Shown here: positions 14,401 to 24,700 of the stretch, in pieces
Numbering within the stretch: position 1 is the stretch's first letter
How the letters are laid out: each line of letters begins with the position of its first letter
Assembly (NCBI GenBank): GCA_008694505.1
Contig: VZDJ01000063.1
Span: forward strand, 62,001 to 126,000
Direction: 5' to 3'
DNA length: 64,000 nucleotides
From: Cyanoderma ruficeps
Lineage: Eukaryota; Chordata; Aves; Passeriformes; Timaliidae
The notes under the pieces: generated by a model
Seen by the model: the letters and a program-made list of their open reading frames with translations, nothing else
Database searches by the model: none
What the model was told of the DNA's origin: nothing
Translations under genes and position numbers: made by a program

Positions 14401-15044
14401 TCTCTATTTTTGGGTTGGTTTTGAGCATCTTTCATTATAAGCATCTTATGATTTGGTTCAGCAATCTTGGCTGTTTAGCTCTTCACAAATGGGGATTTAC
14501 TATCCTCACTTCTGAGGGGGAAAAGGAGCAAGGGGAAAAAAGACCAAACCAAACCAAAGAAATAAAAAGCCACAGCCTCAGCTTTGAGCACTGGCTGTGC
14601 TGTAAAACCTCACACAAGCTTCAGCGAGGGCTGTGAATAATCCACACCCGGCTACTCCGGTGCAAAGAGTGCAGGAATTGACACAGGGGAAATCTACGGA
14701 CACTGGACTGGGCTGGGCACATCCCATCCACCACAGGGCAGCTGTCACCCACAGACACATGCACACACAGGGGCAGGAGGAGGAGAAAAGAAAGGTGCAG
14801 GTGCTGGAGGGGACGTGGGAGAAGGCAGAGTGTTCCCTTGAGCATTAGCAAGCCAGGCAGACACTTTGAACTGATCATGGCAATTGCACCCGGGTTTGAA
14901 AATCAATCAGTAAAACGAGCGATGGCAAAGGGAGAGGGGAGGGCTGAAAGGCCTTGGTTGTTGAGCGACAGGAGAGGTGAAAACCATGAGTTTCTTCCTT
15001 TTTTTTTTGGGTTTTTGTTTGTTTGTTTTTCAGTGTTGACACTT

Positions 15045-15263
15045 TTAAACATACTGTTCCTTAGGACAGATGTAAGGAGCCCGGGAGCCGGGAGGTGGGC
15101 AGCAGAAGGAGATGTCGGAATGGTGAGGATAAAGCTCTTGTGGGAGGTCTGACAAGGGGGCATAGACATGAGGGATCTTCTCCAGATATCGATCTTCATG
15201 TGAGTAACAGCGGGTCAGGTAATCACTCGCATTCGATATCTCTGAGTGACACTTTCCAAAGTT
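15045..15263 (-). CDS. NECTIN1: Predicted distal terminal exon ending in EQYV (PDZ ligand)
   Basis: Acceptor GACTTTTGTCTCTACTTGCAG|AAC is strong. The frame encodes 72 residues from NFGKCHSEISN to the C-terminus APYICPKEQYV, stop TAA at 15045-15047. The last four residues, E-Q-Y-V, fit the nectin rule E/A-x-Y-V for binding the afadin PDZ domain, which is the main reason to assign this exon to NECTIN1. It is tyrosine-rich (seven Tyr), includes YAPL, a YxxPhi-type sorting motif, and a CC pair that could be palmitoylated. Joined to exon 8-prime through the microexon it gives a tail of about 203 residues and a protein of about 536. I do not recognise the peptide from any other family. It could belong to a separate unknown gene. 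Confidence 0.62.
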   Translation of the reverse strand, partial: NFGKCHSEISNASDYLTRCYSHEDRYLEKIPHVYAPLSDLPQELYPHHSDISFCCPPPGSRAPYICPKEQYV

Positions 15264-16942
15264 CTGCAAGTAGAGACAAAAGTCAACGGGTGAAAACTCC
15301 GGGATCGCCGGCCAGAAAACACACACAGCCCTTCAGCTCCTTGCTGACACACACACAGAGCAAGCAGGGTGGAGTATTAACTAGTTCACCAAGCTCGCTG
15401 CTTCAGGAAAATGGAGACCCAGGTGATAAATCCCTCACGCTGAGAAGTTTTAGTCCAACTGCCTGAAATACCCACAGATCGGTGATGAATATGGATCGGG
15501 CACGGTTTGTCCCTTTCGGTAAATACTCTGCTCTCTGGGCAAAACAAGCAGCCAGCCAAAGGAAGGACAGTTTATTTTCGCGCTTTCTAACTCTTCACAC
15601 ACCTGAGTTTTGGAAAAGCAGGGCTTGAAGGCATCATTGATCTAAGCCAGGCCCGTGCTCTTCCATTTAAAGGGCACACGTGTCCTACCGGGGGCTTGGG
15701 ATGCAAAATCCGCTTGCTGTGCCTGATCCTTACACGGGAGACAGGAGTGCTGGGCTTCCCCTGTGTGAACAGCTCCCCGGGAAGCCTCGGGGCCGGCTTT
15801 GGGAGTCAAATCAACTACGGAGAACATAAAGCCACTTTCAAACCCGAGGCTGCTCTATCGGTCCCGTGTTTGTCCCTCTGCCGGTGTTTGTGGGGACGCT
15901 TTTCTCTCCTGGGATTGGGGGAGCATCTCTCCCACAGCCCAGGGCTGCGGCTCCCCAGAGGGTGGCAGCAGATGGGAAGGATTCCTCCCTGCGCCCAGAC
16001 CTTTCCCTGCTCTGGAAACCCTGCAGGATGACCCAGGCAGGACGGAGGACGTTTAGTCAGGATGTTTTTTAAACCAACCTGCACTCAGTGGCGCTCACCA
16101 GGAGATAATTCCTTCTCCAAGAGGGAGCAAACAGCGCTGGAAAACGCTTTGATGCTTGTGGTTTGAGCTGGGGCTGTTCGAAGCAAGGAACTTGCCCTTG
16201 AGTCTTTCCTTGTTCCCTTTCAAAACCCCAGGAACAATCAGTTTAGTGGAAAGGACAAGAGTTTGACCCTCAGGAGAAAACGCCTGGAGGAACAGAACAA
16301 TCCACTCTGCTGCCAGCTCCTGGATGAATATTTCACCAGGATGCTCTAAAAAAAAAAAAAGAAACCCAAAAAAACCCTACAGAAAACAAGGTGTTGACAA
16401 TAATTTATTGATGGCTCGGACTGCTGGGAGAGGCACAAAGGCAGTTTTGGAGTTTTGGGAACAGCCTGGCTGAGCCCAGCGAGGGAAAGTTTGCCTGAGC
16501 CCCAGGAAAACAGCAGCAATGCCCAGGTCAACCTCATTCTCATTTCCATTCCACTGGCAAAACTGTTGGTCCCACAGATTGAGCTTTTAAAAGGGAAATT
16601 GCCCTGCTGGGATCCTAAATTTGGGTGGGCCATTCCCACAGTCTTTGTCCACTTTAGCCTTTTAATGGCCCAGTGAAAATGTGGACAAGGGCAGCATTAG
16701 AGCTCTTTAACTGGAGGAACCCAAGCCAGGGGCCATGAAAAAGCCTCACTAACTTTACCTTAACCTTAAATAAATGTTTGTTGTCCTTGTGATGGCCCCA
16801 GCTGATAAAAAGACATAAAAAGGGGCTCACAGATAAGGAAAATGGGATGTGCAAAGTCCTGTCCCTGTACAATCTGCTCTCAAGAGCTGTCACACTCAAC
16901 AGAAGCCCTTTCCACACCTGCAAGGGGGAAAAAACCCCTTTG

Positions 16943-17040
16943 TTTAGCTATGCTGTCCCCCTGCTTTATAGAGATCGTTAATTTTCTGGGTTAAGCTAAC
17001 CTGAAAGCCAAGTTGTCTTAATTACAGGAATTTAGTAAGA
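16943..17040. repeat. Duplicated intronic element, copy A
   Basis: About 97 bp matching 19733-19830 in the same orientation, at an offset of about 2790 bp. A 30-bp core is identical in both and contains CTGGGTTAAGCTAACCTG, in which GGTTA-AGC-TAACC can pair as a small hairpin. No other copy was noticed in the window. Confidence 0.85.
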
Positions 17041-19732
17041 CAAAGCAGGCGAGGGGGTTTCTTGTAATTTGTTATCAATTAAGCGGGAGGGGAAGTCTGT
17101 GAGTTTTTTGAGAAAAGCAGAGGATTTGCTGGTGCTGTGTGCAGCTCTGATGGACAGAAAGGTCTCCTAGGAGAGAACCTCAGCTGACATAAGTGGAAGC
17201 TGAGCTGGGTGTGATCAGGTGGCAGCAAAAGGGGCTGTGGGACACTCCTTTATGGGCTGTCTGTGACAATAGACGGGGTCAGGAAAGTGTTTTTCTTCCT
17301 GTTTATCTCCCAGTTCATGTGGCCACGGGACAGGTGCCCGTGAAGCATCACCAGAGACACCAAGTGCAGTTCTGTCAGCACTTCTGTTCCCACAGGCGAG
17401 TGCAAACAAGTCCTTCTTTTCTTGCTGGCCCCTGTTTCATGCTCACTCCTCACAGGTGGGGTCAGGGCAGGGCAGCTGGAGAATGGCAGGGCCAGAGGAA
17501 GAGAATTCCCTGTGTCCTTTTACCTTTCCTCAGCACCTGAACCAGGAGTTGCTTTGCTCCTGCTTTGTTCCCTGAACTCATTTACAGAGTGGCAAAAGTG
17601 AGGAGAACAAAACCAGCCTGGTGTTTTCTAACATATTTAGCAGCCGGTGCCCTTTGACTTCCTTCCCCAGTCCCACTGTGACTTTTCCCCAATCTAATTT
17701 ATCTTTAACGAAGTTTGAAATTAAATTAGGGATAATGAACTAATTAAATTGAACTGGCACACGATTCTACCACCTTCCCCCACCTGACTTCTCCCACTTG
17801 CCTTTGTCTCCAGCATGACTCCATGCAATCCTTCATTATCTGGGTTACATCCTCCCCTCTCAGTTTTATTTCCATGAGCTTGATTAGAGGGGATGTCAGC
17901 AATCTATCCATTTCAGACAGCCTGGCAGATTACCTTTAAACAGGCTTTATTTGATTGAATTAGGGAGCTTTCATTTCTGCCATGACTTTAACTCAACCCT
18001 TCTCCATCCCTCCACACCCAATTCCATCTTTCCTTCTATTTGCAGAATATTTCTTTGGGTAGCAGGAGGTGTGAGGCAGCTGACCATGTCCTGTACTTTT
18101 AATTGTCTTGGAATAATGAGTTCTTCCTGGTCTGAAAGTGAAAAACTCCTTCTCAGTGACCTGAGGGTTTCTCTGCTGTGGTTCCTGGGAAATCTGAAGA
18201 TTTTACAGGCGAGAGTTGGACGGGCAATGGTTTTGTCTGCTTGGCCAAGCTCATGGCAAACACTTTTCTGCACTTATGGAATGTGTTCAGCTGTGTTTTC
18301 TTGGCTGGGAAAAACCCCTGCTGCTCAAAACTCCTGAAAATTTGGCCTGCCACTGTACCCTGACCCTCCTCATCTGTGGGTTTTGAATTTTGGGCTGCAG
18401 CACAGGCTGATGGCCAGGCAGAGGCAGCTCTGCTGAGTGGCAGCATGACAAAGCTACTGTCACACTGTGGACCAGCCAGTGCAGAGGGTGTGTGTGTCGG
18501 GGGACAGAAAATACACTGGGAACCAAAAAATGACATATTTCCTCCTGGTGTTGGGAGCCTCTTTCCTCCTCAGGGTCTGAACTCCCTTCTTGGGGTATTC
18601 AAGCTGTTTTTCCACTTCCAAGTATGGCCATGGATTTTAGAGATCTGTGAGCAGGTTCCTGCTCTGTTTGGGGCTTTATCTGTGAGGGAGTTCTTGGGTA
18701 ATCCCTGTCCTGAGAGCAGAACAAGCCTTGATGTGTCAGGGATCAGCAGGAACCAGTGGTCCTGAACTTGGGCTTCTGCGAGGACAAAACTGAGGGCAAG
18801 TGGGACAGAGGGACTCGCCCCTGGGTTCAGGAAATAAAAGGGTTGAGCTGAAATTCCCAAAGTACAGAGCAAGGACCTACGGTGATGGATGCATTCAGAC
18901 ACATGCAAGTATTAATAATGCAGAAAAACTTGCTCAGAACGTTGCATTCCTTCTCACAGCATGCTTTTCCCTTCCCCTGCTGCCTCTGGTACGTACCTGG
19001 TCCGTGTTCCTACAGCACCTCACATCACCAATCATCCCAGACATTTCCCTCCTCGCTGTTCCTCCCCCAAATCCTCCTCTCTACCCTTTTGGAGTCAAGG
19101 CAGGGCTGATCTCCTCATTTAGAAATGGGAAACTAATAAGGAGCCACCTCTTTGCTTTGTTTCTGCTGCAATTTGGAAAGGGGAATCTGAGCCCTGGTCA
19201 CTGATTTGTTGTGTTCTCGATCCAAGTCTGATGGTTTCCAGCTATTCTTGCTGCAACAGGGACAAGAAATTCCCAAGCAAAACCGAGAGCTGGAGTGTGG
19301 GGAGGTGAAGGGGGAGGAAATAATTAAAAAAGCATAAAAAAATATCAAATTGCCCTGATCCGTGTTGTGTCTTAGCAGGGAGATTACACCTTCAAAGCAC
19401 CATATGACTGGCTTTATTTTTACTTCAGAGAGACTGGGAGGATCTCCAAATTTGGATTTGGAGGATTACTGTCCTTTTGCTGACAATAAAATTCCCCACC
19501 CTGGGGAGGACGAGGCGAGACCTCCCAAGATGGATTAGGGAGCTCTTGCCTTGTTTGGAACAGTGGGAGCAGCCCGAGAATCTGCTGGGAATGGGAGGTG
19601 AAGACACGAGGGAGAGCGGCTGGTTTCAACCACCCCTTCCTCAGGGCTGGAATTCTCATCCTGGGGAGGATGAGGGAGGCTGGAAGTGCCTGGGATTCCA
19701 GTGACAAAGTGACAGTGACAAAACCTCCTGTA

Positions 19733-19830
19733 TTTAGCCATGGTCTCCTCCTGCTTTATAGAGAAAATTAATTTTCTGGGTTAAGCTAACCTGAAAGGGA
19801 ATTGTCTGAATTACAGAAGTTTTGTGAGCC
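19733..19830. repeat. Duplicated intronic element, copy B, next to the microexon
   Basis: Partner of 16943-17040. It starts 55 bp downstream of the microexon donor on the minus strand. The core is identical to copy A, and the flanks agree at a clear majority of positions with small indels. Its position suits an intronic splicing element, but an unnamed short repeat family is equally possible. Confidence 0.85.
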
Positions 19831-19884
19831 CCCCACAAATGGAGAAAAGGAAAAACAAAAAAAGCAAACCCATCCAAAACTTAC

Positions 19885-19929
19885 TGTCCACTCTCGCTCG
19901 TTACGTCTACGAAGACCTTGATCCTCATT
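19885..19929 (-). CDS. NECTIN1: Predicted 45-nt microexon of the distal NECTIN1 tail
   Basis: On the minus strand a pyrimidine tract (CTCTCTCTCTTGC and on to CTCCTGCTCCCAG) precedes 45 nt encoding NEDQGLRRRNEREWT, followed by the strong donor ACA|GTAAGT. Both ends are phase 0, matching the end of exon 8-prime and the start of the terminal exon at 15263. The peptide is highly charged and basic and looks cytoplasmic. In-frame length and strong splice sites are what is seen. Assignment to NECTIN1 is inferred from strand, phase and the afadin-type C-terminus that follows. A duplicated intronic element lies 55 bp beyond its donor (19733-19830). Alternatives are an exon of an unknown neighbouring gene or chance. 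Confidence 0.62.
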
Positions 19930-20261
19930 CTGGGAGCAGGAGTGGGTGAGACACCGCAAGAGAGAGAGGTTATGGATCTGCTCCAGCCCGGGGCTGCTGC
20001 AGACACTCACCTAGGAGGGCTTTTGCTACGCCAGGGGAGCTACAGGGCTGCTTCCAGCACGGGAAAACCAGGGAGCACAGGGACAGAGGCAAACTGGAGC
20101 AGCCCCCTGCACGCCTCGCACCCACGTGTGTGCTGCACCCTCACCCGCACAGTTCCTCCTCTCAGAGTGCACAGGATTGTCCAGGGGGGCTTGATAAAAA
20201 TGCCATTTTCCTCCTGCTTATCCTCCTTTCCTTTCTTCCTTCCTTCCCAAGGATCCAACGT

Positions 20262-20303
20262 CCTTTATCTTCTCCAAGCTGTCCCTTATCTTCTCCAAGC
20301 TGT
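20262..20303. repeat. Tandem duplication, 21-bp unit
   Basis: Two adjacent copies of TTATCTTCTCCAAGCTGTCC-type sequence with one difference. Confidence 0.85.
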
Positions 20304-20655
20304 CCCTTTCCATCCCCGAACTGTTGCCTCTCTTGAGCCTCCTCTGATCCACCTGGGGTGACCAGGAGGGATTCAAGGACCTGCAAAGCACCTCTCAGTT
20401 TTCTGTCTGCCTTTTCTCCTCTCCCTTCCCTTCCTCTAAACCCACAGATCCTTCCTGCTGCTGGAAAGGCAGCAAAATAAAGGGGAAGGAGCAAGGCAGA
20501 ACCCAGAGTCACCGCAGCCTCAGGAATACACAGGAGTGAGGGAGAGCTGGAGCCAAGGAGAGGGGCACCAGTGGCATTTCCTTGGCCAAAAACTCTTGGA
20601 ATCACCCAGCAAAGGTGGGAGAGGAGAGATCTCTCTCTTCCAGGGACATGGTGGC

Positions 20656-20661
20656 TTTAAT
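20656..20661 (-). promoter_or_regulatory. NECTIN1: Possible ATTAAA polyadenylation signal for the ITIM isoform
   Basis: Plus TTTAAT reads ATTAAA on the minus strand, about 975 nt after the ITIM-exon stop. It is the nearest common hexamer I found downstream of that stop. Confidence 0.22.
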
Positions 20662-21635
20662 ACCTGAGAAAAAGCTGTGATTATGGGGCAAAGGAGCATA
20701 GGAAGAGCTGAAGTCGCCCTGATTTTAGTGTTTTTCCACTCAAAAAGTCATCATTCCAAGGGTTACTGGAGATGATCCAGAACAACCAACTGAGTCCTAA
20801 TCACTCCCTGCCACAGGACCTTGAAGCTTGAAGGAGTTTGGTGACACTTGAAAAAGTCAGGAGAACAGGGCTCAGTCTGTGTCTAGTTTTGAGAAAGAGA
20901 ACACCAAGGGAAATAATCTCTCCCTCTCTCCCAAGCGATCCAAAGTTGCCACCTGCACCAAGGTCACGCCACGCCAGCCCTGTCACTGTCACTGCACAGT
21001 CCCTCCCTGCCTGTCTCCTATCCATGGAGTCTTTCAGCTGCAGGAACCTTTAGGTGTTCCCATATTCTCTCACATCCACTCCCACCTTGTTCTTTCACAC
21101 ATGCACATATGCTCCATCTTCTCTGGAGTTACTTCCACATGCACACAAGCCCTCCTTTCTATAATTTTCCTTTCAATCATTCCTTTTTCCTTTGTCATGG
21201 CCTGGAAAAGCCCCCTTAGCATCTCTGACTTCTGATTCCTCACAGGTGCTGCAGAAATTCCTTGAACCAGAGCAGGAACTTCAAACCCACCTGGAGCCAA
21301 GGGGGGGCAAACTTCTGCTCTGCCACAAAGCCATGACCCCTGTCCCCCCTCTCCCACATGCCTGGCTGCAGGAAGCAAAGGGAAAACACAGCAAAAAAAA
21401 GAAAGAGCATGCAGAGAGGCAAGGCAAAGTCATTCCCAAAAAAACCAGGGCAGCAGAGAGACAGACAGAGAGCAGGCAGGGAGGGACAGACGGGACGCAG
21501 AGGGAGCGCTCCAGAGGGAGGGAGGGATCCAGGGACGGGGGGAGAGGTGACTTTGAGGGGTGCAGTGAGGGAGGCAGAGTGCCGTGTGTACCTTGAGGCC
21601 AGAACCTGAGGGGAAAGGGCCTAGAGTGACATGCG

Positions 21636-21776
21636 CTAGCGTAAGTTGGGCTGGATGGTTGCATACTCGACTAGGTCTCCGCCAGCATGGATGGAGGTCC
21701 GAGGGCTGGGTGACGCGGCCAGAGCCGACGTGTCCAGCTCTGCATACTGGACATCACAGTCCTTGTTGCCAGGGTT
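21636..21776 (-). CDS. NECTIN1: NECTIN1 exon 9-prime: terminal exon with two ITIM-like motifs
   Basis: Acceptor CTTCTCTCCAG|AAC, preceded by a very long pyrimidine tract (coding strand of 21780-21960), opens phase 0 directly after exon 8-prime (DKL-NPGNKDCD). It encodes 46 residues and ends PNLR with stop TAG at 21636-21638. Two tyrosines lie in VQYAEL and VEYATI, both fitting the ITIM consensus (S/I/V/L)xYxx(I/V/L) and spaced 27 residues apart. Paired ITIMs typically recruit SHP-1/SHP-2 phosphatases when phosphorylated. The predicted protein would have about 495 residues. No PDZ ligand is present, so this form should not bind afadin by the classical route. Splice site, phase and motif quality argue for a real exon; function is inferred. 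Confidence 0.82.
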   Translation of the reverse strand, partial: NPGNKDCDVQYAELDTSALAASPSPRTSIHAGGDLVEYATIQPNLR

Positions 21777-24700
21777 CTGGAGAGAAGAGAGCAGCAAGGC
21801 GGTGGGGGGGGGGACATGAGGGAGGGGTAGGGAGGAGGTGGGGAGTGAGGACAGAGGGTCCGTGCAGATGGTTGAGGGGTGAGACAAGACACGGGGTGAG
21901 GGGTGAGGGGTGGTGAAGGGGAAGAAAGAAGAGAAGGGTGAGGAGGGAGGGGAGGAGGAAGAAAAAACAGTTTAAAAAGAGGGAGGTAGGGAGGCGATGA
22001 ATAATCAGTCAGGTAAAATCCCAAATCAAAGCAAAAGTCCCAAAGGAGCTGCTCCCCCGAATGCAGAGCTGAGTGACCCAGCCCCGGCTGGCAGCGCTGC
22101 CCGGTCACTGGGGCTGCTCCCAGCACCATCTCACTGCTCTGATCTCCCACTGAAAACCCCTCTGGGATCAGCATTTCCCTTAGCTGGGGCTGGATCAGTG
22201 AATTCAAACCTTATCATGCACCTGAGCTGTCTGTTTTAACCCAGGAATTTGGGATTCATCGCAAACTCAGGTTTGGGGAACATGAGTGGAAATCACCGGT
22301 TTGAAGTTTGGATTTTGGGAAGGAGATGCCCAGAGGGAATGGCTTTAAAGCCAAAACTTCAAAGGCATGGCCACAGGGGAATGACACTGCTTGGCCAGCA
22401 CTGTTGCTCTGTCCTGATGTGGGGACTGTGGAGTTCTGAAGTGCCTCGTTTAACACAAGGCTTGGCCGCACAGCTTGGCACTGCGGATTAACTCTGCAGC
22501 ACGGTTTTGTCACTGTAACTGGCCTAAGAGATGCTAAAAGCCTCCTCCTTTGGCATGGAAATATTTATGGCTGTTCCTTCACTAAGCAGGCTTATCAGCA
22601 AGGACTGCATGAATGGAATATCATCCAATTTGTCTGATCACTCCCACCCAGACATCTTTCATGCAGATAATAATGGGAGAAGGCTGGGAGGCAGGAGAGC
22701 TCAGAGAGCTCGTGGCTTCCTGGGGAATATGGATCACCGGGAGGAGCCTTGGGGCCTGCAACCACTCTGGGAGGGGGATCCTGGCTTCTTGCCCCGTGGA
22801 GTTTCTTTAATCCTCAGTTTTGGGGCTGGTTTCAGTGCCAGCATTAGCCAGGCATCTGCTGAGCCACTCTGAGAGGAGAGAGTTGTCTCTTCCAAAGGAA
22901 ACAGCTTCCCAGTCTCTCTCTCCTCCCTTTCCAAAATGGCTGCCCCTCATGATGGCGATGCAAAAGGCGTTTAATTTGCAAGTGTTCCTCTCCTCTCTGT
23001 TTGGAAGGGTCCTCAACCACCTACCAGCTGTGGCTGAGCCGTTTTTAGAAGTTTATAGCCCTGTAATGAGCTGGTTGAGTGCCCGTTGCTGGAAGGGGCT
23101 GTTCACTCAGTGATTAACTCTACCTGCTGCGCTGGCCTGTGCCAGGGCTTGGCTCCCTGATACTGCCCCTCAGCCACGGGGATGAGGGGAATGATGGCGA
23201 ACGGGGCTGCAGCAGCATTTCCATGCTCAGCAAAGCTGGATGCTGGAGGAGCAGAGGGCTGGAGGTCACCTCTGTCCTGCCCTTGGTGGCCAGATGGCAG
23301 CGGCGCGTTGTTGGCATGAAAGACGCATGTCCTGTGGAACCCTCTGCTTTGTGTCTGGACCCAGAGTTTGGACATTTAGGAAAATTAGCAATTCCAACTC
23401 CAGCCTCAGACATAAATCTAGGCCTTGCAGAGCTCTTTCTCCCTGAATTTGTGTCTCAGTTCCTCCCCTACTCCTGGAGGAAGCCAGACTAAATTTTACC
23501 TCCTCATTCCTACCCTGTCTACTTTGCCTCACTCCTCTCCTGCTTTCTTCCCACAGGAGGTGTTTTCTCCATGGATTTCTCTTGCTTTCTCCCGCTCCTG
23601 GGCTTGCTCTGCTCCTTGCTGCTTGTTTGGAGCAGAATTTATTACAATATCAATAATGTGCCTTGTATACAAGGCCCAGCACTGCCTCACGCAAGCGCTG
23701 GGTGTAAATCATCACCATCGGCACCCCGGTAATTGCCCTGCAAACCCAGAGGAATTATTTTGCTGTCTGCAGCAATGAAACTTCCCCTTCTACCTGTGCA
23801 AATGGGCCCTGCTGACACGGGCACTAATCACAGCTCTGCTCCTACACTGGCTCATGCCCTCACCTCCCCCTGGCTCCTGCTGCCCCTCACACACACACGG
23901 AGCATCCACCTGGCACAAAAACACTGCCAGAGCACGCCTGCCCTCACCCACACACCTGAAACACACTCTCCATCTCCTTCCTGCTTTGATATCCTCACTG
24001 TCACCCCAGAATTGCCCAGAGAAAAACGCTGCAGGCAGCCCCCCACACCCCTACACCCACCCCTGCGGCCTCAAGTGTCCACACCACTGTCCTTGGGGGC
24101 TGTCAGCTCTGTGTTGGCTTTCCCACAGCCTGCAACACCTAAAAATACATATTCATTCCTAGTTCTGCTCCCTCCTGCAGGTATCCTGACCCTGCAGATG
24201 TGCCCCAGCCTCTCCCCGTGTCCTGGGCCCCTGCCAGCACACATCCCCACACGTCCCTGCACACCCTCTTGGAGGTTCCTCCTCCACCTGCGTCTTTTAT
24301 TTTCTCCTGGCGCCTCTCCCATTCGCCCCTCCCTCACTCTTTGCCATCTCTAATCACTCCCATTCTAGTGCTGTGAAATCTCGACCCCAGGCAGTGGCTT
24401 TCGTGCTGCCTGGTGATAAATCTGGCTCGTCCCCAAATGACGAGGTTTTGCACAATTCATTGAAAGCCGAGTGCACCCGTCCCATTTTCCTGCAGAATCC
24501 GCTCCCTTCCACTGTCATCTTCTTCGCTCCCCTCCCAAGCCAAATCTGCAGATGAAGTACAGGCAGAACAAGAATATCCTGCCTTTCTGCTGTGCCTTTC
24601 CCTCCCAAGGATCCCAGAACCATGGATACCCTGGAGCAGCTGCCTGCATCTGCATTTCGAGCACGGTGGGAGCAGGGCTGGGCCAAAGGGAGCTTGGGAT

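Larger units (their letters stand above)
1..15044. other. 3' flank or distal 3'UTR; no gene seen
   Basis: I see no convincing exon on either strand. Open frames here lack splice logic, domains or composition bias. The first stretch left of 15045 is AU-rich on the minus strand and may be 3'UTR of the longest transcript; the first canonical AATAAA I find there is far off, at 11308-11313. Non-repetitive AT-rich stretches at about 2280-2640, 3690-3860, 5200-5870 and 9760-9910 contain many homeodomain-type TAATTA/AATTA sites and could be conserved regulatory elements. Also present are A-rich runs at 3978-4030 and 6684-6733 (with an N at 6719), a 49-bp tandem repeat, and a possible CR1 tail remnant. 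THY1, the mammalian downstream neighbour as I recall, is not seen. Confidence 0.6.
15264..19884. other. NECTIN1: Predicted intron between microexon and EQYV exon
   Basis: Bounded on the minus strand by GTAAGT (19884) and CAG (15264). It holds one copy of a duplicated element (16943-17040) and the second copy next to the microexon (19733-19830). An AT-rich, repeat-free stretch near 17690-17760 and 17880-17960 may be conserved. No exon with good splice sites was found inside. Segment 15264-15850 is unusually rich in CpG for this neighbourhood and free of recognisable repeats. Confidence 0.55.
19930..21635. other. NECTIN1: Segment between microexon and ITIM exon
   Basis: Intron of the EQYV transcript and probable 3'UTR of the ITIM transcript. 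It contains a 21-bp duplication (CTTATCTTCTCCAAGCTGT twice, 20262-20303) and purine-rich stretches at 21390-21560. No further exon is seen. Confidence 0.5.

Noticed and set aside
1..15044. Search for the expected downstream neighbour (THY1) and for tRNA or other RNA genes
   Set aside because: No GPI-anchored single-Ig frame and no cloverleaf or A/B-box pattern recognised.
23733..24353. 206-residue plus-strand open frame
   Set aside because: Pro/Thr/Ser low complexity from C-rich sequence, no domain, and it lies in an intron antisense to NECTIN1.
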